A stretch of 64,000 nucleotides of DNA from Hylemonella sp. UBA6679 (GTDB taxonomy: Bacteria; Pseudomonadota; Gammaproteobacteria; Burkholderiales; Burkholderiaceae_C): positions 19,748-83,747 of the forward strand of contig DKJZ01000074.1 of NCBI GenBank assembly GCA_002454975.1, read 5' to 3'. Shown here piece after piece: positions 15,682 through 25,450 of this stretch; position 1 is the first letter of the stretch, and every line of letters begins with the position of its first letter. The position numbers and the translations under genes were made by a program. The notes beneath the pieces are model-generated. The model was not told the DNA's origin, did not search any database, and worked only from the letters and a program-made list of their open reading frames with translations.

Positions 15682-18009
15682 ATGTCCTTTGCCTTTGATG
15701 ACGCGGCCCCACAGCGCGCCGCGTCCCCCCTGCTCAACAACCTCAACCCGGAACAGCTCAGCGCGGTCACCTTGCCGCCTGAGCACGCCTTGATTCTGGC
15801 GGGCGCCGGTTCGGGCAAAACCCGGGTGCTCACCACCCGCATTGCTTGGTTGCTGCAAACCGGGCAGGTCACGCCCGGTGGTGTGCTGGCTGTGACCTTC
15901 ACCAACAAGGCCGCGCGCGAGATGATGACGCGCCTGACCAGTTTGCTGCCCGTCAATGTGCGTGGCATGTGGATTGGCACCTTCCACGGGCTGTGCAACC
16001 GCTTGTTGCGCACGCATTGCAAAAGCGTGAACCTGCCTTCGACCTTTCAGATTCTGGACACGCAAGACCAGCTCAGCGCCATCAAGCGCTTGTGCAAGCA
16101 GTTCAAGGTGGACGACGAACGCTTTCCACCCAAACAGTTGCAGTGGTTCATTGCCGGCTGCAAAGAAGACGGTTTGCGTGCTGCCGACGTGGTGGTGCGC
16201 GACGAAGACACGCGCAAAAAAGCCGAGATTTACCAGCTCTACGAAGAGCAATGCATGCGCGAAGGTGTGGTGGATTTTGGCGAGTTGTTGCTGCGCTCTT
16301 ACGAGCTGCTGCGCGACCACCCGCACATCCGCGCGCATTACCAGCAGCGCTTTGCCCACATCTTGATTGACGAGTTCCAAGACACCAACAAGTTGCAATA
16401 CGCCTGGATCAAATTGCTGGCCGGCCAAGGCGAGCAGGGCGGCTCGGTCTTGGCTGTGGGCGATGACGACCAAAGCATCTATGCGTTTCGCGGTGCGAAT
16501 GTGGGCAACATGGCCGACTTTGTGCGCGAATTCTCGGTGCGCCACCAGATCAAGCTCGAGCAAAACTACCGCAGCTACAGCAACATTTTGGATTCAGCCA
16601 ACGCGCTGATCAGCCACAACAGCCGCCGGCTGGGCAAAAACCTGCGCACCACCCAAGGCCCGGGTGAGCCCGTGCGTGTTTTTGAGAGCGCCAGCGACCT
16701 GGCCGAAGCGCAGTGGATGGTTGAAGAGATGCGCCAGTTGGTGCGCGACGACATGCCGCGCAAAGAAATCGCGGTGCTCTACCGCTCAAACGCCCAAAGC
16801 CGGGTGATTGAAACGGCCTTGTTCAATGCCGCCATGCCTTACCGCGTCTACGGTGGCTTGCGGTTTTTTGAGCGCGCAGAAATCAAGCACGCCTTGGCTT
16901 ACCTGCGGCTGTTGGAGAACCCCAACGACGACACCAGTTTTTTGCGCGTGGTGAATTTCCCGCCGCGTGGCATCGGTGCGCGCACCCTCGAGGTTTTGCA
17001 AGACACCGCCCGTGCGGCCGGTTGCTCGCTGCATGACGCGGTGAGTGCCATGACAGGCAAGGCCGGCGCCAACCTGGGTGGCTTTGTGGCCAAGATCGAT
17101 GTCCTGCGTGAGCAAAGCACCCACCTCACCTTGCACGGCATCATCGCCTTGGTGTTGGACCACAGCGGCTTGATTCAGCACTACACCTTAGACCGTGAGG
17201 GCGAAGACAGGCTGGAAAACCTCGACGAACTGCTCAATGCCGCGCAAAGCTTTGTTTCGCTTGAAGGCTTTGGGCGCGACGCCAAAGCCGTGGGCGAGGC
17301 GCAAGACCCGCTTGCCCCTGGCGATGCCTTGGATGACTCGGGCGAGGTCATGTCGCCCTTGGCGGCCTTTCTGACCCACGCAGCCTTGGAGGCGGGCGAC
17401 AACCAAGCCCAAGAAGGCCAAGACGCCATCCAGCTCATGACGGTGCACGCCAGCAAGGGGCTGGAGTTTGATGCGGTGTTCATCACCGGCATGGAAGAAG
17501 GTTTGTTCCCCCACGAAAACTCGATGAACGATTTTGACGGCCTGGAAGAAGAGCGCCGTTTGATGTACGTGGCCATCACCCGCGCACGCCAGCGCCTGTA
17601 CCTGAGCCACTCGCAAACGCGCATGCTGCATGGCCAGACGCGCTACAACATCCGCAGCCGCTTTTTTGACGAGTTGCCTGAAGCCGCCCTGAAGTGGCTC
17701 ACACCTAAGAACCCAGGCTTTGGCTCAGGCCTGGCAAGTGCGGGCATGGGCACGTCTGCACCGGCTGGGGCGCCTCGCTCTTGGGTTCAGCCTTCTTGGG
17801 GTTCGAGCAGCTTAGGCACCCCTGTGGCCAGAAAGGACGATGACACCCATGGCCTCAAAGTGGGCATGCAGGTGTTTCACACCAAGTTTGGCGAAGGCAA
17901 GGTGATGACCCTGGAGGGCGCGGGTGCCGATGCGCGTGCCCAGGTCAGTTTCACGCGGCACGGCGTGAAGTGGCTGGCGCTGTCAGTGGCCAAACTCACC
18001 CCGGTGTGA
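15682..18009 (+). CDS. uvrD: ATP-dependent DNA helicase UvrD/PcrA
   Basis: Superfamily 1A 3'-5' helicase acting in nucleotide excision and mismatch repair, 775 residues from MSFAFDDAAPQRAASPLLNNLNPEQ. Walker A 'GAGSGKTRVLTTRIAWLL' lies near residue 41; motif II is 'ILIDEFQDTN', motif III 'VGDDDQSIYAFRGA', motif IV region 'LEQNYRS', motif V 'LMTVHASKGLEFDAVF', motif VI 'YVAITRARQRLYL'. The C-terminus carries the Tudor-like segment (VGMQVFHTKFGEGKVMTLEG...ARAQVSF) known from PcrA/UvrD, which contacts RNA polymerase or UvrB. Complete and of family length. Confidence 0.96.
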   Translation: MSFAFDDAAPQRAASPLLNNLNPEQLSAVTLPPEHALILAGAGSGKTRVLTTRIAWLLQTGQVTPGGVLAVTFTNKAAREMMTRLTSLLPVNVRGMWIGTFHGLCNRLLRTHCKSVNLPSTFQILDTQDQLSAIKRLCKQFKVDDERFPPKQLQWFIAGCKEDGLRAADVVVRDEDTRKKAEIYQLYEEQCMREGVVDFGELLLRSYELLRDHPHIRAHYQQRFAHILIDEFQDTNKLQYAWIKLLAGQGEQGGSVLAVGDDDQSIYAFRGANVGNMADFVREFSVRHQIKLEQNYRSYSNILDSANALISHNSRRLGKNLRTTQGPGEPVRVFESASDLAEAQWMVEEMRQLVRDDMPRKEIAVLYRSNAQSRVIETALFNAAMPYRVYGGLRFFERAEIKHALAYLRLLENPNDDTSFLRVVNFPPRGIGARTLEVLQDTARAAGCSLHDAVSAMTGKAGANLGGFVAKIDVLREQSTHLTLHGIIALVLDHSGLIQHYTLDREGEDRLENLDELLNAAQSFVSLEGFGRDAKAVGEAQDPLAPGDALDDSGEVMSPLAAFLTHAALEAGDNQAQEGQDAIQLMTVHASKGLEFDAVFITGMEEGLFPHENSMNDFDGLEEERRLMYVAITRARQRLYLSHSQTRMLHGQTRYNIRSRFFDELPEAALKWLTPKNPGFGSGLASAGMGTSAPAGAPRSWVQPSWGSSSLGTPVARKDDDTHGLKVGMQVFHTKFGEGKVMTLEGAGADARAQVSFTRHGVKWLALSVAKLTPV

Positions 18010-18016
18010 GCGGGGC

Positions 18017-18775
18017 TCAGGCGCCGAAGGCGTCGCGAAAGGTGAAGTAAAACGAGGTGAAAAACATGCTGGCCATGAGCAGCATCAGCGGTGTGAGCAG
18101 CATGCCAAACAAGCCGGGGTTGAAGAGGGAGGTCAGCACCATCATCGCCAGGCCCACCAGCATGAACAGCGCAAACCAGCTCACCGCGTACACCACGTAG
18201 GCGCCCAGGTTACGCCAGCAAGCCATCCAGCTGAAAAACAAGCTTTTGAGCGGCGAAACGCCATGCCAATGCACCAGCGCAGGTGCATGCCAAAACATCA
18301 TGGACAGCGGCAGGTACAGCGCCATGGACACCCACACCGCGGTTTGAAACTCGGGTGTTTGCAGGTTGTCCGCTGTGAGTTCACCACCCACCAGATACAG
18401 GCTGGCAAATGCACCGCCGTCGATCAAACTGGTGATGGCCATGATCAACAAAAACCCCGCGGCATACATCACACCAAGCACCAGCATGGCACGCGCCTGC
18501 TGGCGACCGGCCCGAAACGCGCTGATGAGGATGGCGGGCATGGGAAACTGCCCGCTGTCGGCCTCGCGCGATGCCGCCATCAGGCCCAGCGTAGCGGCAG
18601 GCAACAAGGCCAGGGCCAAGGCGCTGCCCAAGTAGGGCAGAAAGCTCGCCAGAGACATCAGAGCCATGAAGATGAAAAACAAACCCGACATGGCCAGGGG
18701 CTGGCGCCAAAACGTGCGCACGCCCGACTTGACCCAGGCCAGCCCGGTGCGGGCTTGAACAACATTCAAATGCAT
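18017..18775 (-). CDS. BPSS1780-type integral membrane protein
   Basis: 252-residue polytopic inner-membrane protein starting MHLNVVQARTGLAWVKSGVRTFWRQPLAMSG. The N-terminus 'GxxWVKxGxxxFxxxP' is the hallmark of the BPSS1780 family of Burkholderiales. About six hydrophobic helices are visible. Its start overlaps the thrB 3' end by 10 bases, so the two are cotranscribed. No biochemical role is established for the family. Confidence 0.85.
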   Translation of the reverse strand: MHLNVVQARTGLAWVKSGVRTFWRQPLAMSGLFFIFMALMSLASFLPYLGSALALALLPAATLGLMAASREADSGQFPMPAILISAFRAGRQQARAMLVLGVMYAAGFLLIMAITSLIDGGAFASLYLVGGELTADNLQTPEFQTAVWVSMALYLPLSMMFWHAPALVHWHGVSPLKSLFFSWMACWRNLGAYVVYAVSWFALFMLVGLAMMVLTSLFNPGLFGMLLTPLMLLMASMFFTSFYFTFRDAFGA

Positions 18776-19764
18776 GCTTGGAGGTCCAGAAGGTCTTGTG
18801 CCAGCACCGGGTGCTGCACCCGCTGCCTGAGCACGCGCTCGAAATGGGTGGGGTCGTGCGGCTGCAACATGCTGGCCTCACGCGGCAGATGAAAGTCCCA
18901 CAGGCGCGAGGTCCAAAAACGCAAAGCGCCTGCACGCAGCATGGCGGGCAAGAGCAGGCGTTCTTCGGCGCTCAAAGGCCGCTGCGCTGCATAGGCCTGC
19001 AAAAACGCCTGGGCACGCGCCGGGTCGTGGGTGCCAGTGGGCAGGTCTATGCACCAATCGTTGAGGCACACCGCGATGTCAAACAGCCAGGTGTCCACGC
19101 CCGCGAAATAAAAGTCAAAAAAGCCCGTGAGCTCGGGCTCGTTCGCGGATGCGTCGGTGGCAAACATTACGTTGTCGCGAAACAAATCGGCATGCACCGG
19201 CCCGCGTGGCAGGGCCGCGTAGGCGCTCGATGCCGCCACATGGTTTTGGTAGGCCAGCTCGGCGCTGATCAATGCCGCTTGCGCGGTGGTGAGGTGGGGC
19301 AGCACCACGGGTACGGTGTCGTTCCACCAGCCCAAGCCACGTAAATTGGGCTGCTTGCGATCGTAGTCTTGGCCAGCCAGATGCATGCGTGCCAGCATGG
19401 CACCCACCTCGGCGCAATGGGCTTGTGTCGGGGCCAGTTCGCTTTTGCCGCGCAGCCGGTTGACCACCGCTGCAGGTTTGCCTTTGAGGGTGTGCAGGAT
19501 GTCGCCCGCAGCATCGGCGGCCGGATCAGGCACCGGGATGCCTTTGAGCGCCAGATGCTTCATGAGGCGCAGGTAAAAAGGCAGCTGCTCAAAGGTCAAA
19601 CGCTCAAACAAGGTCAGCACATAAGCGCCTTGGTCGGTGGTGACGAAGTAGTTGGTGTTCTCGATGCCGCCCGCGCAGCCTTGCATGTCTTGCAGCTCGC
19701 CCAAGCCCAGTTGGCTCAGCAGCGCCTGAGCCTCAGCGTGTGAGACTTCGGTGAAAACGGCCAT
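18766..19764 (-). CDS. thrB: Homoserine kinase (ThrB, aminoglycoside-phosphotransferase-like type)
   Basis: Phosphorylates L-homoserine to O-phosphohomoserine in threonine synthesis; 332 residues from MAVFTEVSHAEAQALLSQLGLG. It belongs to the ThrB_alt type with a protein-kinase-like fold: 'GGIENTNYFV' as the nucleotide loop, 'LPRGPVHADLFRDNVMF' as the catalytic loop (HxDxxxxN), and 'ELTGFFDFYFAGVD' as the metal-binding D. This is the usual beta/alpha-proteobacterial enzyme, unrelated to the GHMP ThrB of enterics. It lies between a small exported protein gene and the BPSS1780 gene. Confidence 0.93.
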   Translation of the reverse strand: MAVFTEVSHAEAQALLSQLGLGELQDMQGCAGGIENTNYFVTTDQGAYVLTLFERLTFEQLPFYLRLMKHLALKGIPVPDPAADAAGDILHTLKGKPAAVVNRLRGKSELAPTQAHCAEVGAMLARMHLAGQDYDRKQPNLRGLGWWNDTVPVVLPHLTTAQAALISAELAYQNHVAASSAYAALPRGPVHADLFRDNVMFATDASANEPELTGFFDFYFAGVDTWLFDIAVCLNDWCIDLPTGTHDPARAQAFLQAYAAQRPLSAEERLLLPAMLRAGALRFWTSRLWDFHLPREASMLQPHDPTHFERVLRQRVQHPVLAQDLLDLQACI

Positions 19765-19768
19765 GGTC

Positions 19769-20086
19769 TTAGAACCCCAGCACTTTCCAGCCGCGCGCGC
19801 CGGTTTGGCCGCTGGCGTTGTTGTCGGTGGCCGGGTTGCGGTTGCCGTTTTGGGTGCCCACATCGTAGGCAGGCATGTTTTTGGGTTGCACGGTGATGGT
19901 TTGGGTTTGGCCACCTACCCGCAACTCGTCGATGCGCACTTTGTCGTCTTCAACGCGGATTTGCTCAATGCGCGGCTCCACCGGCCCGCTGGCTGGGGTG
20001 TTGAGCTTCACAGCCAGGCCGCTTTGCGCCCAAGCTGGGGCTGTCAGAGTCAGGGTGAGCAGGGCCAGGGTGTTGAGGTGTCGCAT
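19769..20086 (-). CDS. Small exported protein, DUF2782-like
   Basis: 105-residue protein with a clear signal peptide (MRHLNTLALLTLTLTAPAWAQ, cleavage after AWA). The mature part contains 'IEQIRVEDDKVRIDELRVGGQTQTITVQPK' and ends 'GWKVLGF', matching the small DUF2782 proteins found next to polA and thrB in Betaproteobacteria. It is probably periplasmic, of unknown function. It is followed after 4 bases by thrB and is divergent from polA. Confidence 0.8.
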   Translation of the reverse strand: MRHLNTLALLTLTLTAPAWAQSGLAVKLNTPASGPVEPRIEQIRVEDDKVRIDELRVGGQTQTITVQPKNMPAYDVGTQNGNRNPATDNNASGQTGARGWKVLGF

Positions 20087-20192
20087 GCCGCCAATTGTAA
20101 AACCTGGGCGCACAAGCTGGGCGGGCGCCCAGCAAACCTGCAGCCTCGGGGTTCTTGCGCTTCAAGAGCGCTTGCGCAGGCACAATGTTGGC

Positions 20193-22991
20193 ATGTCCGA
20201 TAAGAAAACCCTGCTGCTGGTCGATGGCTCCAGCTACCTCTACCGCGCTTTTCACGCCATGCCTGATTTGCGCGCTGTGCCCGGCGACCCCACCAGCCCC
20301 CCCACCGGGGCCATACGAGGCATGATCAACATGCTGCAAAGCCTGCGCAAAGAGGTGCACGCAGAGTTTGTGGCTTGTGTGTTCGATGCCAAAGGCCCCA
20401 CCTTTCGCGATGAGCTCTACCCCGCCTACAAAGCCCACCGCTCGCCCATGCCCGATGATTTGCGCGCGCAAATCACCCCCATCCATGAGGTGGTGCGCTT
20501 GATGGGTTGGACGGTGCTGGACGTGCCAGGCGTCGAGGCCGATGACGTCATTGGCACCCTGGCGGTGACAGCGGCTGCGCAAGACATCGAGGTGGTGGTC
20601 AGCAGCGGCGACAAAGACCTGGCCCAGCTGGTCACGCCCCACATCACCATCATCGACACCATGAACGGCAAGCGCCGCGATGTGGCCGGGGTGACCGACG
20701 AGTTTGGCGTACCCCCGCAGCTGATGATTGATTACCAAACCCTGGTGGGCGATGCGGTAGACAACGTGCCGGGCGTGAACAAGGTGGGCCCAAAAACGGC
20801 AGCCAAGTGGCTGCAAGAATTTGGCAGCCTGGACAACATCGTGGCCAATGCCGACAAGATCAAAGGCGCGGCGGGCGAAAACCTCAAGCAGGCCTTGGCT
20901 TGGTTGCCCACGGGCCGCCAGTTGCTGACCATCAAAACCGATTGCGCCTTGCAAGACTTCATCCCCGGTTTGCCCAACCTGGCCGCATTGGCCACGGTCG
21001 ATCCTGAGGTGGACAAGCTCAAAGCTTTTTACGAGCAGTACGGCTTCAAAGGCCTGGCCCGCGCCTTGGGTGGCGACACGCCTGCGCCCACGCGGTCAGC
21101 CGCTGCCAGCCAACCCAAAGCCTCGGGCATGCCAGGTTTGTTTGACGAGCCCGAGACGCCCAGCCAACAGCCTCCTGCACCCCCACGCGCCCTGCGCTAC
21201 GACACCATCTTGGACTGGGACGCTTTTGAGCGCTGCCTGGCCAAGGTGCAAGCCGCGGAGCTGGTGGCTTTTGACACCGAAACCACCTCGCTCGATGGCA
21301 TGGTGGCCGAGGTGGTGGGCCTGTCGTTGAGCACCACACCGGGCGAGGCGGCTTACATCCCGCTGGCCCACAACTACCCCGATGCGCCCGTGCAACTTCC
21401 GCGCGACGAGGTGTTGGCGCGCTTGAAGCCCTGGCTGGAAAACCCGCAGGCTAAGAAGCTGGGCCAACACATCAAGTACGACCGCCACGTGCTGGCCAAC
21501 CACGGCATTGACATCCAGGGTTACGCGCACGACACCATGCTGCAAAGCTATGTGCTCGAAGTCCACAAGCCCCACGGCTTGAGCAGCTTGGCCGAGCGGC
21601 ACCTGGGGCGCACGGGCATCAGCTACGAAGACCTGTGTGGCAAAGGCGCCCACCAAATCTCTTTCACGCAAGTGGCCATCGACAAAGCCGCGCACTACGC
21701 CTGCGAAGACGCCGACCAAACGCTCGACGTGCACCTGGCCCTGTGGCCGCTGATCCAAGCCAACGACAAGCTGCGTTTCATTTACGAGCTGGAAATTGCC
21801 AGCTCTGAAGCGCTCTACCGCATCGAGCGCAATGGCGTGTTGATTGACGGCCCCACGCTGGCTGCGCAAAGCCACGAGCTGGGTCAGCGCATTGTGGCGC
21901 TGGAAACGCAAGCACATGAGTTGGCCGGCCAGCCTTTCAACCTGGGTTCCCCCAAACAAATTGGCGAGATTTTCTTCACCAAACTGGGCTTGCCGGTGGT
22001 GAAAAAAACCGCCACAGGTGCGCCCAGCACCGATGAAGAAGTGCTGGAAAAATTGGCCGAAGACTACCCGCTTCCCGCAAAAATTTTGGAGCACCGAAGT
22101 CTTGCCAAACTCAAAGGCACGTACACCGACAAGCTCGCGCAACTGGCCTTGCCCCGCACCGGCCGCGTGCACACCCACTACGCGCAGGCCGTGGCCGTGA
22201 CCGGTCGCTTGAGCAGCAACGACCCGAACCTCCAAAACATCCCGATTCGCACGCCAGAAGGGCGTCGTGTGCGCGAGGCCTTTGTGGCGCCACCGGGTTG
22301 TGTGATTGCCAGCGCGGATTACTCACAAATTGAGCTGCGCATCATGGCGCACATCAGCGATGACGCGGCCTTGCTCAAAGCTTTTCATGAGGGGCTGGAT
22401 GTGCACCGCGCCACCGCCGGCGAAATTTTTGGCGTGAACCCGCAAGAGGTCAGCAGCGAGCAGCGGCGTTATGCCAAGGTCATCAACTTCGGTTTGATTT
22501 ACGGCATGAGCGCCTTTGGCTTGGCCAAGGCCTTGGGCATCGACAACACCGCAGCGCGCAACTACATCACCCGCTACTTTGAGCGCTATCCCGGCGTGAA
22601 GCGCTACATGGACGACACCCGCGAGCAAGCCAAGGCGCAGGGCTATGTGGAGACGGTGTTTGGGCGGCGTTTGTACCTGCCCGAGATCAACTCACCCAAC
22701 GGCCCGCGCCGTGCGGGGGCTGAACGCGCGGCCATCAACGCGCCCATGCAAGGCACCGCAGCTGACCTCATCAAGATGAGCATGGTCAAGGTGCAGCAGG
22801 TGCTTGATGCCGAGCAGCGCGGCATCAAGATGGTCATGCAGGTGCACGACGAGTTGGTGTTTGAGTTGCCCGAGTCTCAGGTAGATTGGGTGCGCACCCA
22901 CATCCCGGCCATGATGGCCGGTGTGGCGCAACTCAAAGTGCCTTTGTTGGCCGAGGTGGGTGTGGGCCCCAACTGGGACAAAGCCCACTGA
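20193..22991 (+). CDS. polA: DNA polymerase I
   Basis: 932-residue repair and Okazaki-processing polymerase from MSDKKTLLLVDGSSYLYRAF. The 5'-3' exonuclease domain covers about residues 1-290 (VDGSSYLYRAF, 'GVEADDVIGTLA', 'SGDKDLAQLV'). The 3'-5' proofreading domain at about 330-520 keeps all acidic residues (VAFDTETTSLDG, 'IKYDRHVL', 'YACEDADQTLDV'), so it should be active. The polymerase domain carries motif A 'ADYSQIELRIMAHIS', motif B 'RRYAKVINFGLIYGMSAFG' and motif C 'MQVHDELVFE'. It is divergent from the DUF2782 gene; a longer upstream open frame is not used. Confidence 0.97.
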   Translation: MSDKKTLLLVDGSSYLYRAFHAMPDLRAVPGDPTSPPTGAIRGMINMLQSLRKEVHAEFVACVFDAKGPTFRDELYPAYKAHRSPMPDDLRAQITPIHEVVRLMGWTVLDVPGVEADDVIGTLAVTAAAQDIEVVVSSGDKDLAQLVTPHITIIDTMNGKRRDVAGVTDEFGVPPQLMIDYQTLVGDAVDNVPGVNKVGPKTAAKWLQEFGSLDNIVANADKIKGAAGENLKQALAWLPTGRQLLTIKTDCALQDFIPGLPNLAALATVDPEVDKLKAFYEQYGFKGLARALGGDTPAPTRSAAASQPKASGMPGLFDEPETPSQQPPAPPRALRYDTILDWDAFERCLAKVQAAELVAFDTETTSLDGMVAEVVGLSLSTTPGEAAYIPLAHNYPDAPVQLPRDEVLARLKPWLENPQAKKLGQHIKYDRHVLANHGIDIQGYAHDTMLQSYVLEVHKPHGLSSLAERHLGRTGISYEDLCGKGAHQISFTQVAIDKAAHYACEDADQTLDVHLALWPLIQANDKLRFIYELEIASSEALYRIERNGVLIDGPTLAAQSHELGQRIVALETQAHELAGQPFNLGSPKQIGEIFFTKLGLPVVKKTATGAPSTDEEVLEKLAEDYPLPAKILEHRSLAKLKGTYTDKLAQLALPRTGRVHTHYAQAVAVTGRLSSNDPNLQNIPIRTPEGRRVREAFVAPPGCVIASADYSQIELRIMAHISDDAALLKAFHEGLDVHRATAGEIFGVNPQEVSSEQRRYAKVINFGLIYGMSAFGLAKALGIDNTAARNYITRYFERYPGVKRYMDDTREQAKAQGYVETVFGRRLYLPEINSPNGPRRAGAERAAINAPMQGTAADLIKMSMVKVQQVLDAEQRGIKMVMQVHDELVFELPESQVDWVRTHIPAMMAGVAQLKVPLLAEVGVGPNWDKAH

Positions 22992-23009
22992 CCAATTAAC
23001 CGAGCGACA

Positions 23010-24464
23010 TCAAATCAAACGCGCTCTGACGCTGCGGCCTTTGACCTTGCCATTGTTCAAGGCGTCCAAGGCTTGGGCCGCCAGGTCGCGTTGCACGGCC
23101 ACGAAAGTGCAGAAGTCGGTCACGGTGATTTTGCCCACCTGATCGCGTGTGAGGCCCGCTTCTGCGGCCAGGGCGCCCATGACATCGCCAGGGCGAATTT
23201 TTTCTTTGCGGCCACCCAAAATCTGCAAGGTTTTCATGGGCGGGCGCAGCGGCTCGGGGCTGATGGGCGTGAGCTCGCTCACCGGGTACCACACCGAGGC
23301 GGCTTGGTTGAGCTCGATGCGCCCCACATGGCCCATGTCGTCCATGCTGGCCAGGTTCAAAGCCAAGCCGGATTCACCCGCACGCCCCGTGCGCCCGATG
23401 CGGTGCACATGCACCTCAGGGTCGGGCGTGATGTCCACGTTGATCACCGCTTCAAGCTCTTTGATGTCCAGGCCGCGCGAGGCCACATCGGTGGCCACCA
23501 GCACCGAGCAACTGCGGTTGGCAAATTGCGCAATCACTTGGTCGCGCTCGCGCTGCTCCAGGTCGCCGTGCAAGGCCAGCGCGACAAAGCCCTCGGCCTG
23601 CAAGATGTCAAGCAGTTCGTTGCAGCGCTGCTTGGTGTTGCAAAACGCAATGCTGCTCACCGGGCGGAAATGCCGCAGCAGCAGGGGCACGGTGCTCAAA
23701 CGGGTGCTGCGGGTGACTTCGTAAAAGCGCTGCTCAATGTCTGGGCCGGCTTTTTGGGCGTCCACCGTGACGGTGTGGGGTGTGCGCATGAACTGCTGCG
23801 CGAGCTTGGCAATGCCTTCGGGGTAGGTGGCAGAAAACAGCAGGGTCTGACGCTGTGCTGGGCACTGCTTGGCCACGGTCACGATGTCGTCAAAAAAGCC
23901 CATGTCGAGCATGCGGTCGGCCTCGTCAAGCACCAGGGTGTTGAGGGCCTCGAGCGTGAGGTTGCCGCGGCTGAGGTGGTCCATCACCCGCCCAGGGGTG
24001 CCCACCACGATGTGCGCGCCGTGCTCGAGCGAAGCGCTTTGCAGGCGCAGCGGCACACCACCGCACATGGTGATCACTTTGATGTTGTCTTGCGCGCGCG
24101 CCAGGCGGCGGATTTCTTGCGCCACTTGGTCGGCCAACTCGCGCGTGGGGCACAGCACCAGCGCTTGCACAGCAAAGCGACGCGGGTTGAGGTGCGAGAG
24201 CAGCGCCAGGGCAAAGGCAGCGGTTTTGCCGCTGCCGGTTTGGGCCTGTGCAATCACATCGTGGCCTTGCAAGGCCAAGGGCAAGCTGGCCGCCTGAATC
24301 GGGGTCATGCCGGTGTAGCCCAAGCTGTGCAGGTTTTCCAGCAGGGCGGGGGGCAGGGGCAGTGCTGAAAAGCCAGGCGCAGCAGCCGAGGGCTGGCTGG
24401 TCTTTGCGGTGGCGTTGGTGAAGGCGTGGGTGGGCTTGGATGGGGCGGCGTGCGGGTCGTTCAT
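23010..24464 (-). CDS. dbpA: DEAD-box ATP-dependent RNA helicase DbpA
   Basis: 484-residue helicase acting on 23S rRNA during 50S assembly. It has the Q motif region 'MTPIQAASLPLAL', motif I 'AQTGSGKTAA', Ia 'PTRELADQV', II 'DEAD', III 'SAT', V 'VATDVASRGLD' and VI 'HRIGRTGRAG'. The C-terminal domain 'TLQILGGRKEKIRPGDVMGALAAEAGL...VGKITVTDFCTFVAV' is the DbpA RNA-binding domain that recognises hairpin 92, which separates it from RhlE or SrmB. The N-terminus has a roughly 30-residue Ala/Thr/Pro extension before the Q motif. Convergent with polA. Confidence 0.95.
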   Translation of the reverse strand: MNDPHAAPSKPTHAFTNATAKTSQPSAAAPGFSALPLPPALLENLHSLGYTGMTPIQAASLPLALQGHDVIAQAQTGSGKTAAFALALLSHLNPRRFAVQALVLCPTRELADQVAQEIRRLARAQDNIKVITMCGGVPLRLQSASLEHGAHIVVGTPGRVMDHLSRGNLTLEALNTLVLDEADRMLDMGFFDDIVTVAKQCPAQRQTLLFSATYPEGIAKLAQQFMRTPHTVTVDAQKAGPDIEQRFYEVTRSTRLSTVPLLLRHFRPVSSIAFCNTKQRCNELLDILQAEGFVALALHGDLEQRERDQVIAQFANRSCSVLVATDVASRGLDIKELEAVINVDITPDPEVHVHRIGRTGRAGESGLALNLASMDDMGHVGRIELNQAASVWYPVSELTPISPEPLRPPMKTLQILGGRKEKIRPGDVMGALAAEAGLTRDQVGKITVTDFCTFVAVQRDLAAQALDALNNGKVKGRSVRARLI

Positions 24465-24570
24465 CGGGTGATTATCCGCTTGTCACCTACACTGGAGGGT
24501 AGAGCGCACGCTGCGTTTTTAATAAATTTGAGAAAAATCAGCCCCCAGGCTGCATGGATATTGATTAACT

Positions 24571-24592
24571 AGCTATGATTTTGGTAGCAATC
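24571..24592. repeat. Dispersed AGCTAT-N8-TAGCAAT element, copy 1
   Basis: AGCTATGATTTTGGTAGCAAT spans the ATG and first codons of the ZIP transporter gene. It matches the copy at 53627-53648 read on the minus strand (AGCTATCAATTCAGTAGCAAT) and more loosely the one at 47332-47349. Such short dispersed elements are common in Comamonadaceae intergenic regions; here it supplies the start codon. Confidence 0.5.
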
Positions 24593-25441
24593 TTGTTGGG
24601 CACACTCACCGCCGGCATCGGCAGTGTGTTTGTGGCCGCCTTGCTGAGTTTTGGCGTGTTGGCGCGCTACACCCAGCACATGCTGAGCATGGCAGCGGGT
24701 GCCTTGATGGGCACGGCTTTTTTGCATTTGCTGCCCGAAGCTTTTGAGAGCGACGTCGGTCCACACCGCTTGTTTTTGACCTTGCTGCTGGGCGTGGTGT
24801 TTTTCTTTTTGCTCGACAAGGCCGAGTTGTGGCACCACGGACACGAGCACCACCACGGCCCGCATGCCCACGATGACGCCCACGACCATCAACATGACCA
24901 TGGTCACGAGCACGGGCAGCACAGTGCCCCTCAGCGCAACAACACGCAAAAAAACTCGATCAGCCACCATGAGCACCACGGCGGGCACGCGCCGGGTAGC
25001 TGGGCGGTGTTGGCCGGTGACAGCGTGCACTGCTTTGGCGACGGGATTTTGATGGCCTCGGCCTTCATGGCCGATGTGCGCTTGGGCGTCATTGCCGCGC
25101 TGGCGGTGTTGGCCCACGAGGTGCCGCACCACATGGGCGACCTGGTGGTGCTGGGTCGCGGTGCGATGAGCCGTCAAGCAGCGGTGCTCAAGGTGACGCT
25201 GGCTGGTGCGGTGACCATGCTCGGTGGCCTGGTGGGCTATTGGCTGGTGGAGCAGCTGCGCGACTTTTTGCCTTACTTTTTGGTGATGGCTTCAAGCAGC
25301 TTCATGTACGTGGCCTTGGCCGATCTGATCCCACAGCTGCAAAAGCGCTTGAGTTTGCGTCAAACGTTGGCGCAAATCGGCTGGCTGTTCGCTGGCATGG
25401 GCATGGTCACACTGATGAGCTTGGTGACCCACACCCACTGA
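24575..25441 (+). CDS. ZIP-family metal transporter
   Basis: 288-residue inner-membrane divalent metal transporter (zinc, iron or manganese uptake). Helices 1-3 come first, then a long histidine-rich cytosolic loop at about residues 88-145 (many HEH/HDH/HQHDH clusters), then the metal-site helices 'DSVHCFGDGILMASAFM' (helix IV) and 'LAVLAHEVPHHMGDLVVL' (helix V, HExPH motif) that define the family. The start ATG is embedded in a dispersed repeat; no better start lies upstream. Stands alone between dbpA and the rhodanese gene. Confidence 0.9.
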   Translation: MILVAILLGTLTAGIGSVFVAALLSFGVLARYTQHMLSMAAGALMGTAFLHLLPEAFESDVGPHRLFLTLLLGVVFFFLLDKAELWHHGHEHHHGPHAHDDAHDHQHDHGHEHGQHSAPQRNNTQKNSISHHEHHGGHAPGSWAVLAGDSVHCFGDGILMASAFMADVRLGVIAALAVLAHEVPHHMGDLVVLGRGAMSRQAAVLKVTLAGAVTMLGGLVGYWLVEQLRDFLPYFLVMASSSFMYVALADLIPQLQKRLSLRQTLAQIGWLFAGMGMVTLMSLVTHTH

Positions 25442-25450
25442 GCAGGTGCC

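Noticed and set aside
19875..20192. N-terminal extension of polA
   Set aside because: PolA homologues begin at the MSDKKTLLLVDGSSYLYRAF-type start; the extension is antisense to the DUF2782 gene.
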